A stretch of 64,000 bases of DNA from Persicobacter sp. CCB-QB2. GTDB taxonomy: Bacteria; Bacteroidota; Bacteroidia; Cytophagales; Cyclobacteriaceae. The stretch lies in NCBI RefSeq assembly GCF_001274635.1, contig NZ_LBGV01000001.1, positions 434,001 to 498,000 on the forward strand. The letters run 5' to 3'. Below the pieces are notes generated by a model. It saw nothing but the letters and a program-made list of their open reading frames with translations, ran no database searches and was not told the origin of the DNA. This document shows positions 26,849 through 35,942 of the stretch, in pieces (the stretch's first letter is position 1; each line of letters starts with the position of its first letter). A program made the translations under genes and the position numbers.

Positions 26849-28726
26849 ATGAGAGAAATGATAGTTGCTGGTGCAGCATTAAATCAGACTCCAATGCAAT
26901 GGGAGGAAAATGTTGCCAACATTAAGCGCGCGATTCGGGAAGCTAAGGATGCCAATGTGAAAATATTGTGTTTGCCGGAGCTTTGCATCACAGGTTATGG
27001 ATGTGAAGATTGGTTTTTGAGCGATTGGCTGGCCGATAAGGCATTGTCCTTTTTGCCGGAAATTGCAGCAGAAACGGAGGGTATTGCTGTTTGTGTTGGT
27101 TTACCCATGTGGAAAAAGGGGAAGCTTTATAATGTGGCGGCACTGATTAATGAGCAAGAAGTGGTGGGCTTTTATGCCAAGCAGCATCTGGCCAATGAGG
27201 GAGTGCATTATGAGCCTCGTTGGTTTACAGCCTGGCCGGAAGGCAAGCAATCTTCCATTGAATGGAATGGCCGGCACTATCATTTCGGGGATGATTTCTT
27301 TGAGGTTCAAGGCCTGAAAGTGGGCTTCGAAATCTGCGAAGATGCCTGGGTGGAAGACCGTCCGGCGAAGCACTATTTTGAGCGTGGTTGGGAATTGGAT
27401 GTCGTATTGAACCCTTCTGCCAGTCATTTTGCCTTTGGGAAGAGTTTGATTCGGGAAGATCTCATTGTGCCGGCTTCCAAGCAGTATGGCTTCACTTATA
27501 TTTATGCCAACCTGTTAGGGAATGAAGCCGGTCGAATGATTTATGATGGGGATATTTTCATTGCCCAGCAGGGGAAATTATTGCAGCGTTCTTCCCGCAT
27601 GTCTTTTAAAAATGTGGATTTAATTACCGCCAAAGTGAATTTTGACGGGGAGTCCGAGCAGCCGGAATTAAATCCGGATCCCAAGGATAAGAATACAGAA
27701 TTCATCAAAGCGTCCTCCTTGGCGATGTTCGATTATTTGCGCAAAACATGGAGCAAATGTTTCGTACTATCTCTGAGTGGAGGGGCGGACTCTTCTACCT
27801 GTGCGGTTTTGGTAGGAGAATTGGTACAAAGAGGTTTGCGGGAGTTAGGGCTGAAGCGCTTTTTAGAAAAAATCCATCGGGAAGATTTATTCTCGGCATT
27901 ATCTCAATTAAAGGGAGAGGATTTACGCAAAGCCTTAGGCAAAGAGGTGTTGGTGACGGCTTATCAGGGTACGGTCAACAGTTCTGATGATACCTTCAAT
28001 TCTGCTAAGGCCCTGGCCGAAGAAATCGGCGCCAACTTTCATCATTGGTTGATTGATGAGGAGGTGAACTCCTATACTGATAAGGTGGAGAAAGCTTTGG
28101 GGAGAAAGTTAAGCTGGGAGCAGGACGACATTGCGCTGCAGAATATTCAGGCCAGATCACGAGCTCCTATCATCTGGATGCTTACTAACGTGACCGGTGG
28201 ATTGCTGTTGACCACTTCCAATCGCTCCGAAGGTGATGTGGGCTATGCGACTATGGACGGAGATACCTCCGGTTCCATTGCACCGATTGCCGGCGTGGAC
28301 AAGTATTTCGTGTTGAACTGGTTGCAATGGGCGGAGGATACATTGGGCTACCAATCCCTGAACCATGTCAATAACCTGAATCCTTCTGCGGAATTACGTC
28401 CGCTGGAAAGGGTGCAGACTGATGAGGATGATCTGATGCCTTACTTCGTGATACAAGCCATTGAACGCTTGGCGATTAAAGAGCGAAAATCGCCACAGCA
28501 GGTATATCAGGAATTATCTGAAGAAGCATTGGAGCCGGCAGATTTGCTGAAGCTGCATATTACTAAATTCTTTCGTTTATGGTCTCGTAATCAGTGGAAA
28601 AGAGAGCGGATTGCTCCTTCCTTTCATTTGGATGATTTTAATGTAGACTCGCGTACCTGGTGCAGATTTCCCATAATCTCGGGCAGTTTCCAACAGGAGC
28701 TTAAAGCATTGGAAAATTTACCTTAA
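26849..28726 (+). CDS. nadE: Glutamine-dependent NAD+ synthetase
   Basis: A 625-residue two-domain enzyme making NAD+ from deamido-NAD+, ATP and glutamine. The N-terminal nitrilase-like glutaminase has its Glu in CLPELCITGYGCEDW, Lys in FYAKQHLANEG and catalytic Cys in GFEICEDAWVED. The C-terminal synthetase has the ATP-binding SLSGGADSSTCAVL. An upstream in-frame start at 26789 would add 20 atypical residues; ATG 26849 fits family starts. The stop codon TAA is the start of repeat copy 4. Confidence 0.93.
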   Translation: MREMIVAGAALNQTPMQWEENVANIKRAIREAKDANVKILCLPELCITGYGCEDWFLSDWLADKALSFLPEIAAETEGIAVCVGLPMWKKGKLYNVAALINEQEVVGFYAKQHLANEGVHYEPRWFTAWPEGKQSSIEWNGRHYHFGDDFFEVQGLKVGFEICEDAWVEDRPAKHYFERGWELDVVLNPSASHFAFGKSLIREDLIVPASKQYGFTYIYANLLGNEAGRMIYDGDIFIAQQGKLLQRSSRMSFKNVDLITAKVNFDGESEQPELNPDPKDKNTEFIKASSLAMFDYLRKTWSKCFVLSLSGGADSSTCAVLVGELVQRGLRELGLKRFLEKIHREDLFSALSQLKGEDLRKALGKEVLVTAYQGTVNSSDDTFNSAKALAEEIGANFHHWLIDEEVNSYTDKVEKALGRKLSWEQDDIALQNIQARSRAPIIWMLTNVTGGLLLTTSNRSEGDVGYATMDGDTSGSIAPIAGVDKYFVLNWLQWAEDTLGYQSLNHVNNLNPSAELRPLERVQTDEDDLMPYFVIQAIERLAIKERKSPQQVYQELSEEALEPADLLKLHITKFFRLWSRNQWKRERIAPSFHLDDFNVDSRTWCRFPIISGSFQQELKALENLP

Positions 28727-28945
28727 GGCAAATTATTCTCCGCTAGAATTAGGAGATCGCACAAAAGCCCTAAATATCAGTGTTTTTTGGTGGTTTCCTG
28801 ATTTTGTAATAGGCCGGATGGGGGCAAGTTTGTTTGCTCCTGATTCCTATGCTCCTTTGGAAAAAACTTGTATTAAAAGACTATCTCTTCATTTTTTCCG
28901 ACTTGCAGCTAAGTAAGGATTGAAGCATGAATAATTCGGCTTAAA
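28723..28945 (-). repeat. Dispersed intergenic repeat, copy 4 (reverse)
   Basis: On the plus strand it begins TTAAGGCAAATTATTCTCCG, whose TAA is the nadE stop, and ends AGCATGAATAATTCGGCTTA. Inside are TTCATTTTTTCCGACTTGCA and GCTAAGTAAGGATT, the reverse complement of the other copies' left half; the central part is decayed. It fills most of the 306-base gap before lgt. Confidence 0.8.
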
Positions 28946-29001
28946 GTGGAATAGTTGCCATTGTTTTTTACTTTTACCGAACCGAAGTCTTTTACGATTA
29001 T

Positions 29002-29009
29002 TATTTTTG
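29002..29009 (+). promoter_or_regulatory. Candidate -7 box for lgt
   Basis: TATTTTTG 23 bases before the ATG at 29033. No clear -33 element. Confidence 0.4.
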
Positions 29010-29032
29010 AATAATACTTAACGCTTTTTTAT

Positions 29033-30151
29033 ATGTTATCAAATTTGATGGGTTACATCTTATGGTATCCCTCACCGGAAATTTTTCCAGGATTATCTGA
29101 TGTGCCGGTTTTAGGGCATATTCGCTGGTACGGATTATTATTTGCTTTAGGCTTTGTGGTAATGCAGCAGGTAATGATTTACATTTTTAAGATGGAGAAA
29201 CGTCCGCTTAAAGATATTGAATCCCTGACCGTACATGCCGTATTGGGAACCATTATTGGTGCCCGCCTGGGACATGTGCTTTTCTATGAGCCGCAAAATT
29301 ATCTGCCACAGCCCTGGAAAATATTCATGATCTGGGAAGGTGGACTGGCTTCTCACGGGGCCACGATCGGTATTTTGGTAGCTATCTGGATCTATGCCCG
29401 CAAGCGAAAGGATCAGCCATTTTTCTGGGTGATTGACCGCATTGCTTTAGTGGTAGGAATTGGGGCCTTTTGTATTCGCACAGGTAATTTGATGAACTCT
29501 GAGATCATTGGTTTGCCCACAGATTCCCAGCAGGGTGTCGTATTTGCCCATGATCCGCAGCGTGCTTTGGAAAGATATCAGGGCATAGAGGAGGTGAGCT
29601 TTTCTAAAGGAAGTTCGGAGGAAATGGCGGCAGCACCTCAGGATAAAGTGCCGGTCGATATGCATATTACCTTTGCCAAGGGGCTGGATGAGCAGGCAGT
29701 GCGTAAGTTTACGGAAAAAGACCTCAAGTACATGCTGACAAAATACGATTATGTGGCGGAGCACATGTATCAGGATCCTGCAGCACCAATGCAATACCGA
29801 CTGAAACAAGAAGGAGGCCTTTGGACTGCTGATGTGAAGGTATTGGGTATTCCACGCCATGCCGGTCAGGAATATGAGGGAATTTCATCCTTATTACTAT
29901 TCTTTGGGCTATTCTTCTATTGGAAGAAGCGCAATGTCAATATCCCCAACGGGCAGATTTTGGGTATTTTCCTTACCATTTTGTTTTCCCTTCGATTCAT
30001 TTACGAATTTTTCAAAGAGAATCAGGTGCCATTTGAGGATACGCTGCCTTTGAATATGGGACAGTGGTTGTCAGTGCCCTTTATTTTGATGGGATTAGCG
30101 ATTTGGCTCTTGGCCAATAAGAAAAAAGGATTGAGGTTACCAGGAGAATAA
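29033..30151 (+). CDS. lgt: Prolipoprotein diacylglyceryl transferase
   Basis: Lgt attaches diacylglycerol to the lipobox cysteine of prolipoproteins at the inner membrane. The 372-residue protein has about seven membrane segments and family motifs HIRWYGLLFALGF, GGLASHGATIG, the signature RTGNLMNSEIIG, and PRHAGQEYEG near the end. It is about 90 residues longer than typical Lgt because of a hydrophilic insert at about 175-270, before the PRHAGQEYEG motif. Such long forms occur in Bacteroidota. The terminator at 30173-30206 closes the gene. Confidence 0.93.
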   Translation: MLSNLMGYILWYPSPEIFPGLSDVPVLGHIRWYGLLFALGFVVMQQVMIYIFKMEKRPLKDIESLTVHAVLGTIIGARLGHVLFYEPQNYLPQPWKIFMIWEGGLASHGATIGILVAIWIYARKRKDQPFFWVIDRIALVVGIGAFCIRTGNLMNSEIIGLPTDSQQGVVFAHDPQRALERYQGIEEVSFSKGSSEEMAAAPQDKVPVDMHITFAKGLDEQAVRKFTEKDLKYMLTKYDYVAEHMYQDPAAPMQYRLKQEGGLWTADVKVLGIPRHAGQEYEGISSLLLFFGLFFYWKKRNVNIPNGQILGIFLTILFSLRFIYEFFKENQVPFEDTLPLNMGQWLSVPFILMGLAIWLLANKKKGLRLPGE

Positions 30152-30172
30152 TCGCTCCGATTTTATGATATT

Positions 30173-30206
30173 GCGGACTGGTGAATTTCATCAGTCCGCT
30201 TTTTTG
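30173..30206 (+). terminator. Rho-independent terminator of lgt
   Basis: GCGGACTGGTGAA and TTCATCAGTCCGC arms form a 13-bp stem with one G-T pair, followed by TTTTTTG. It ends only 18 bases before the next start codon. Confidence 0.8.
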
Positions 30207-30224
30207 TACGCAAAACATTAACTC

Positions 30225-31625
30225 TTGAAAAGTAGGTTATTCTTTTTCATTTTATGCTTTACCGGGCTTCCTCTGATCGTGCTTGCGCAGGAGGATAAAG
30301 TGGTGCGGGTGGACCGTATACTGATTTTGGGGAATCGCAAAACGCAGGCAGAAATCATTTTAAGGGAATTGGATTTTGCAGAAGGGCAGGAGGTCAATTA
30401 TCAATGGCTGATAAACAACCTGAAGCAAAATGAAGACAAATTGATGAATACCTCTCTTTTCATCACCACCAAAGTGGAGGTTATCGAAGGAAATGCCTCC
30501 TCAGTAAATGTAGTGGTGAGGGTGAAAGAACGCTGGTATACCTGGCCATTGCCGGTATTTTCATTGGCGGACCGGAATTTAAATGACTGGGTAGAAAACC
30601 ATGGTGCTGATGTCAGTCGGTTGAACTATGGTATTCAGTTTCGGCAGGAAAATATCAGAGGTCGGGGAGAGGAATTGGGAATGGTGGCACAATTGGGCTA
30701 TACCCGCAGGTTCGGCATTTATTACAAGATTCCTTATTTGAATGAAAAGCAGAATCTGGGGACTAAATTAAAGTTCAACTATCGTCTGAATCAAAATTTA
30801 CCGGTTAAAACAGAAGACCATAAACGGGTATTTCTGGATGCACAAACCCCCATTCAGGAATGGTATGAGGTGGACTGGATGTTTACGGTGCGAAATGGTT
30901 TTTATGTTCGCCATGAAATGGGTGTAAATTATAACCACCGATGGGCGGCGGATACCATTCTGCAGGAGAATCCGCACTATTTTGCCAATGATCGAAAGGA
31001 TCAAAGGGTGTTTGGTTTATACTATACCCTGCGGGTGGATCATCGTGATTTTCAAAATTATGCCACCGAAGGAGATTTTTTCTATTTTAATGTGCAGAAA
31101 AACGGATTGGGCATTTTCGGGGATGTGGATCAGTGGGAATTTCTGGGGAGGTATTCCAAATACTGGAAATTACCCAAACAGTTCTATATCTCCACTTTAG
31201 CGGCGGCAAGTCTGTCTTTTCCCGCGGAGAATCAGCCCTACACGCATTTAAATGGCCTGGGTTTTCGTCCCTATGATATTCGGGGCTATGAGCTCAATGT
31301 GATTGAGGGGCAGCACTATTTTCTTAACAAATGGGATTTTAAGAAACGGTTATTGGCAGGTACGTATGATTTTTATCCCATCACCCAGATGAGTCAGTTT
31401 AACGGTTTGCCATATGCCTTTTATCTGAAATTTTTTGGCGATTATGGGTATGTGAAGAATTATCCTCAGTATCAGCAGAATAGTAGGCTGACCGATGAGA
31501 TTATTTACTCTTTCGGCCTTGGGCTGGATATGGTGGCCGCCTATGACTTTGTCTTTCGTCTGGAAGTTTCCTATAACTCCATGCAGCAAACTAATTTTGG
31601 CTTTGCCTTTTTATCGGCCATTTAA
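30225..31625 (+). CDS. POTRA-domain outer-membrane protein (BamA/TamA-like)
   Basis: A 466-residue protein. The TTG start at 30225 gives a signal peptide (KSRLFFFILCFTGLPLIVLAQ, cleaved near residue 22); no ATG start gives one. A POTRA-like domain follows (VDRILILGNRKTQAEIILRE, about 28-105), then an Omp85-like barrel ending in alternating aromatic strands. It is shorter than BamA and has only one POTRA, like other Bacteroidota surface-antigen proteins. A role in outer-membrane protein or lipid handling is inferred. Confidence 0.82.
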   Translation: MKSRLFFFILCFTGLPLIVLAQEDKVVRVDRILILGNRKTQAEIILRELDFAEGQEVNYQWLINNLKQNEDKLMNTSLFITTKVEVIEGNASSVNVVVRVKERWYTWPLPVFSLADRNLNDWVENHGADVSRLNYGIQFRQENIRGRGEELGMVAQLGYTRRFGIYYKIPYLNEKQNLGTKLKFNYRLNQNLPVKTEDHKRVFLDAQTPIQEWYEVDWMFTVRNGFYVRHEMGVNYNHRWAADTILQENPHYFANDRKDQRVFGLYYTLRVDHRDFQNYATEGDFFYFNVQKNGLGIFGDVDQWEFLGRYSKYWKLPKQFYISTLAAASLSFPAENQPYTHLNGLGFRPYDIRGYELNVIEGQHYFLNKWDFKKRLLAGTYDFYPITQMSQFNGLPYAFYLKFFGDYGYVKNYPQYQQNSRLTDEIIYSFGLGLDMVAAYDFVFRLEVSYNSMQQTNFGFAFLSAI

Positions 31626-31740
31626 ACCATTATTAACAAAATTTCACCACTGGTAAAGAGCACTTTCCTGATTTGAAGAATAATTGATTTCTTTGAAGTA
31701 AATTCATGTAAAATTCATACATAAACCAAAATATATAACG

Positions 31741-33968
31741 ATGAAACGGATACTAGTTGCCGTATTGATGGTCGCGATGAGCTTCCCTGCTTTGGCAGAT
31801 GAAGGGATGTGGCTGCCTATGCTAATCAAGCGCCTTAATTATGAGGATATGCAGAAGGAAGGCTTGAAGTTGACTCCTGAAGAAATTTATAGCGTGAACC
31901 AAGCCAGTTTGAAAGATGCCATCGTATCTTTTGGTGGTTTCTGTACCGGTGAGGTTATTTCTAAGGAAGGATTGTTATTGACCAACCACCACTGTGGATA
32001 CGGTGCCATACAGGATCACTCCACGGTAGAGCATGATTACCTGACGGATGGCTTCTGGGCCATGAACAAGTCAGAGGAATTGCCTAACCCCAAATTATTC
32101 GTTCGCTTTTTGGTGCGCATGGAAGATGTGACAGAGCAGGTGAAAGGGGCTGCAACGGCTGAAATGACGGATGAAGAGCGTAGCCAGGCCATTGGCAAAG
32201 CGATGAAAGAAGTTGCTAAAGCGGCAGAAGAGGGCAATGAATATACGGCGGAAGTGAAGCCATTATTCAAAGGCAATGCCTACTATATGTTTGTTTACGA
32301 AACTTACCGCGATGTGCGTTTAGTGGGTACTCCTCCATCTTCTATCGGTAAATATGGTGGGGATACCGATAACTGGATGTGGCCTCGTCATACGGGTGAT
32401 TTCTCTTTGTTCCGCATCTATATGTCACCGGATGGTAAGCCAGCGCCTTATGCAGAAGAGAATGTGCCATTCCAACCTAAGCATTATTTGCCGGTTTCTA
32501 TGGACGGCGTTCAGGAAGGTGATTTTGCCATGATTATGGGATTCCCGGGCAGCACCAAGCGTTATTTGTCTTCTTATGGCGTGAAAGAAGCCCTGGATGT
32601 GTCCTACGCTTTGCGTATCAAATTGATGCAAACCAAATTGGAGTTGTTGAAAAAAGATATGAATGCTGATGATAAAATCCGTATTCAGTATGCTTCTAAA
32701 TATGCTTCTACCGCAAACTACTGGAAGTATTTGATTGGGCAGACCAAAGGCTTGAAGCGTCTTCATGTTTATGAGAAAAAACAAAAAGAGGAAGGTGATT
32801 TTGCCAATTGGGTAGCCACGGACAGTAACCGTAAAGCAGAATTCGGTGCGACTTTGAATGATTTGGAAAGTGGCTTTGCCACCATGACGGATTATTCTGC
32901 GCCGGTGCAGTATTCCATCTTTGTGCCTTACCTGACCGAGTTTATCTACTTCACCCGCAACTTTGAGGCGATGAAAGGCATGATGGGCGAGGAAGAAAAA
33001 TCAGAAGCCCTGGCAGATTTCAGCAAATCTATGGAGGAGCCGGTGAAGGAGCACTTCAAAGATTACAACCCGGCAGTGGACCAAAAAGTATTCCGTGCCT
33101 TGATTGAAATGTACTACAATGAAGTGGATTCTGCCTACCGTCCAAAGGTATTTGAAGCAGCCAATAATGTGGCATTGACAGAAGAAGGTGAAAAGACTTC
33201 CGCTGATTTCGACGAATTGGTGAATTATATTTTCGAAAAGTCTGTTTTTGTAAATCAGGAGCGTTTAGAAGCATTCCTGGCAGATCCAAAAGCGGAAGTG
33301 TTGGAGAACGATCCGGGGATGTTGGTAGCAGATGCTTTCATGGCAAATAGTGGAAAAGTGCGTGCTTTGGTAGGAGAGGCAGCAGCTGCTATTAACCGCG
33401 GTGAACGTATGTATTTGAAAGGAATGATGGAAATGTTGCCAGAGCGTGCATTCTATCCTGATGCCAATTCTACCATGCGTGTGACCTACGGACAGGCATT
33501 AAGCTATGATCCGGCAGATGCGGTGCATTATGACCTTTATACCACTTTAGATGGGGTCATGGAAAAGGAAGATCCAACGAATCCCGAGTTTGTGGTACCA
33601 GCGAAGCTGAAGCAGCTTTGGGAAGCAAAAGATTACGGGCAGTATGCCAATGAAAAAGGAGAATTGGTGACTTGTTTCTTGTCCAATAATGATATTACTG
33701 GGGTAACTCAGGTTCTCCGGTAATCAATGGTAAGGGAGAGTTAATCGGTACTGCTTTTGATGGCAACTGGGAAGCGATGAGTGGTGATATCGCCTTTGAA
33801 CCAAACGTACAACGCACAATTTCTGTAGATGTACGGTATACCTTGTTTATCATCGATAAATTCGCAGGTGCCGGCCATCTGGTAGAGGAAATGACTTTGG
33901 TGAAAACCCCCAAAGAAGTGAAGCCTGCAGGTAAGAAGAAAAAGAAAAAGAAATCAAAAAAGGCTTAA
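31741..33968 (+). CDS. S46 family dipeptidyl-peptidase, interrupted by a one-base frameshift
   Basis: An S46 serine peptidase (DPP7/DPP11 type), periplasmic or outer-membrane associated, removing dipeptides from N-termini. A signal peptide (about residues 1-19) is followed by the catalytic His in LTNHHCGYG and the Asp region [17 protein letters not shown]. The frame then runs to TAA at 33723 because the G run at 33700-33703 is one base short. One extra G restores the catalytic serine motif GNSGSP and the C-terminus to 33968 (742 residues, normal). The C-terminal tail is a lysine-rich stretch. A sequencing error is more likely than inactivation. Confidence 0.9.
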
Positions 33969-33996
33969 TTTAGGCTAAATTGGTTCTTCAGCATAA

Positions 33997-34031
33997 AAGG
34001 AATCTCTCCGCTTTGGGGGGATTCCTTTTTT
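33997..34031 (+). terminator. Rho-independent terminator of the S46 peptidase gene
   Basis: AGGAATC and GATTCCT arms with internal CTCC/GGGG pairing, followed by TTTTTTATT. Confidence 0.75.
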
Positions 34032-34107
34032 ATTGGGCGTAAGGTTCTTTCGATAATTCCTAATTCTTGAAATGTTTTGCGTACAATGACAAAATTCTGA
34101 CGGGATT

Positions 34108-34734
34108 TTATTCCTTTTCCTCCATACGTCGCCTATGGCCCTTTTTATCAATAGAGTACCAGGCAGTATCTTGATCTATATGATAAAAACCTACAAATTC
34201 TGGCTTTCCATTACGTTTGTAATAAATCCACTCTCCTTCACGTTTTCCTTCCAGAAATTCCCCTTTTTCAATTTTTTTTCCTTTGTCGGAATAGAAAATC
34301 CATAAGCCTTCGGGTATTCCAAAAGTATAATTCCCCTCTCGTTTTAAAGAATTATTATTGTGATAAAAAATCCACCTTCCGTCATAGAATCCGTCCTTGT
34401 ATTTTCCCCTCTTTTCAAGGTTTCCATTTTCATAATAATAGACGCTTTCCCCCTCTAGTAGGCCATTTTTCCATATTTCTCTCCCTGCTACCTGCCCATT
34501 GGGATAATAGGTGATCAGGCTGCCATTTAATTGGCCGTCTATATAATTTTCAATTGCACTAAGCTGACCATTAGGGAACTTATACCGCCATTCACCCTCT
34601 TTTTGTCCATTATTATTCCGCTTTCCTTCTCCGGTGGAGGGAGTATTTTCGATGTAATTTTGTGAATGTGCTTCAAAACAAAATAGTGTAAAAAATAGTA
34701 GAAAGTACCGTAAAGCATTGTAAATGAGGTTCAT
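34108..34734 (-). CDS. MORN-like / YwqK-type repeat protein, secreted
   Basis: A 208-residue protein with a signal peptide (about 1-24) and at least six repeats of the form G...G.W.YY..G....G.Y (for example GEWRYKFPNGQL, GRWIFYHNNNSLKREG, GEWIYYKRNGKPEF). Such repeats are called MORN-like or YwqK-family; YwqK members are annotated as antitoxins, but no toxin is next to it. The function is unknown, probably in the envelope. Confidence 0.82.
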   Translation of the reverse strand: MNLIYNALRYFLLFFTLFCFEAHSQNYIENTPSTGEGKRNNNGQKEGEWRYKFPNGQLSAIENYIDGQLNGSLITYYPNGQVAGREIWKNGLLEGESVYYYENGNLEKRGKYKDGFYDGRWIFYHNNNSLKREGNYTFGIPEGLWIFYSDKGKKIEKGEFLEGKREGEWIYYKRNGKPEFVGFYHIDQDTAWYSIDKKGHRRRMEEKE

Positions 34735-34865
34735 TTCTTACTTAATCAATTTTAGTCTTTAAAATCTTCGTATTATTGAACTACCACTTGGTTGGAATCT
34801 AGAAGCGGTCGAATTCATGCTTACAAATTAGCCAATTATTACATTAAGTCTAATTTTAGTAAATT

Positions 34866-35099
34866 ATGCATCACAGGAGATTACATAAGTTTTACCTCTC
34901 TTTCAAAGTGGAACGTGAGGTTCGGACAGTTTGGGTTGAGGGTCTTAATCTTCGTCATGCGAAAGATCGTCTGGCCATGACGGAGCCTGAGGCAATAGAC
35001 ATCATTGACTGGACGTCAGAAAGTCCTGAAAAATTGGAGAATTATCTCTCAAAAATCGGAAATTACTTTGAATATACCCAAGGAGCGATTGCGCAATAA
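34866..35099 (+). CDS. Small hypothetical protein
   Basis: A 77-residue frame from ATG 34866. The composition looks coding, with a basic N-terminus and acidic C-terminal half (EAIDIIDWTSESPEKLENYL). I recognise no family, and no signal peptide is present. A TAATTTTA box, one base off the -7 consensus, lies about ten bases upstream. A strong hairpin follows at 35126. An alternative is a remnant of a longer gene. Confidence 0.5.
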   Translation: MHHRRLHKFYLSFKVEREVRTVWVEGLNLRHAKDRLAMTEPEAIDIIDWTSESPEKLENYLSKIGNYFEYTQGAIAQ

Positions 35100-35125
35100 G
35101 ACATTGCGCTGAACATAAAATACCT

Positions 35126-35167
35126 AAATGAGTCATAGGGATATCTGCCTATGACTCATTTTTTTCC
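35126..35167 (+). terminator. Strong hairpin with T tract overlapping a start codon
   Basis: A perfect 14-bp stem (35126-35139 with 35148-35161) and an 8-base loop, followed by further T residues: a textbook intrinsic terminator for the small gene upstream. Its right arm contains the ATG (35151) of the next gene, and its left arm contains that gene's possible ribosome-binding AGGG (35137-35140). Confidence 0.8.
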
Positions 35168-35942
35168 CACCCTGCTTTTTTTCCTCCTTGGCTTGTCGCT
35201 GACCCCCTCCATGGGTCAGGGGACTTTATTTAATCAGGTATCGGATCCTGAGATGAGGACTATTGATGCTAATCCGGCCTCCGCTACTTCCAGGCCAGAT
35301 CATTTTCATTTATTACTTCAGCATCAGCTATTTTACGGTAAGTTTAATTTACCCCGAACAGGGATTCTCCTGGGCATGCCTTCCCGCTTTGGAAATACCC
35401 AATTTGCCTATTCCTATTTTGGAGATCAACTGCTGTCTGAGCGAGGGGCATCCTTGGCTTGGGCTCACCATTTGGGGCAATTTAAGCTCGGATTACGGTT
35501 TGCCTATACTTATATCCAAAGTGCTTACAAAATTGAGGGAAGGCAGTTTGCAGTGGATTTAGGGATGCAATGGCAACCGATAACCGAACTGATTATTGGA
35601 TTTGATGTTCAGGAAATCCAAAAACCATCACCAGCTGAAGTTGTCGCATTGCCGGCAGCTTTAAAAAGCAGATTAGGTATACAATATGAGCTTTCCTCGG
35701 ATTTGAGGGTTTATTTGCAGTGGCAGCAGGACTATTTTACAGGACCTCTGCTCACCACCTCCTTTCAGTATTTTTTTAAGCCCACATTTTATGTAGTGGG
35801 AGAAGTAGAGCTGATGCACTTATCCCAATGTTTTGGATTCGGCTGGGAAAAGGGAGCTGTTGCTTTACAATATTTGGGCGCCTTGCAATACCCTCTGGGT
35901 TTTAGCCATCAGTTAAACCTACATTATTTCTTCGGGCAATGA
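35151..35942 (+). CDS. Outer-membrane beta-barrel-like protein
   Basis: A 263-residue protein with a signal peptide (MTHFFPTLLFFLLGLSLTP, cleaved near residue 23) and then many alternating hydrophobic/aromatic strands such as FGNTQFAYSYFG and FKLGLRFAYTYIQ, typical of an outer-membrane barrel. It loosely resembles PorP/SprF-type or PorV-type proteins, but I cannot assign it. The ATG lies inside a terminator-like hairpin. It overlaps the next gene by four bases (ATGA), so the two are coupled. Confidence 0.72.
   Translation: MTHFFPTLLFFLLGLSLTPSMGQGTLFNQVSDPEMRTIDANPASATSRPDHFHLLLQHQLFYGKFNLPRTGILLGMPSRFGNTQFAYSYFGDQLLSERGASLAWAHHLGQFKLGLRFAYTYIQSAYKIEGRQFAVDLGMQWQPITELIIGFDVQEIQKPSPAEVVALPAALKSRLGIQYELSSDLRVYLQWQQDYFTGPLLTTSFQYFFKPTFYVVGEVELMHLSQCFGFGWEKGAVALQYLGALQYPLGFSHQLNLHYFFGQ

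Noticed and set aside
31741-33968. Programmed frameshift or pseudogene explanation for the S46 peptidase and similar cases
   Set aside because: The six cases share a one-base deletion, mostly in G/C runs, and lack slippery heptamers or downstream structure, so sequencing error is the simpler explanation.
34108-34734. Toxin-antitoxin module for the YwqK-like protein
   Set aside because: No toxin gene is adjacent, and the protein has a signal peptide, which fits an envelope protein better.
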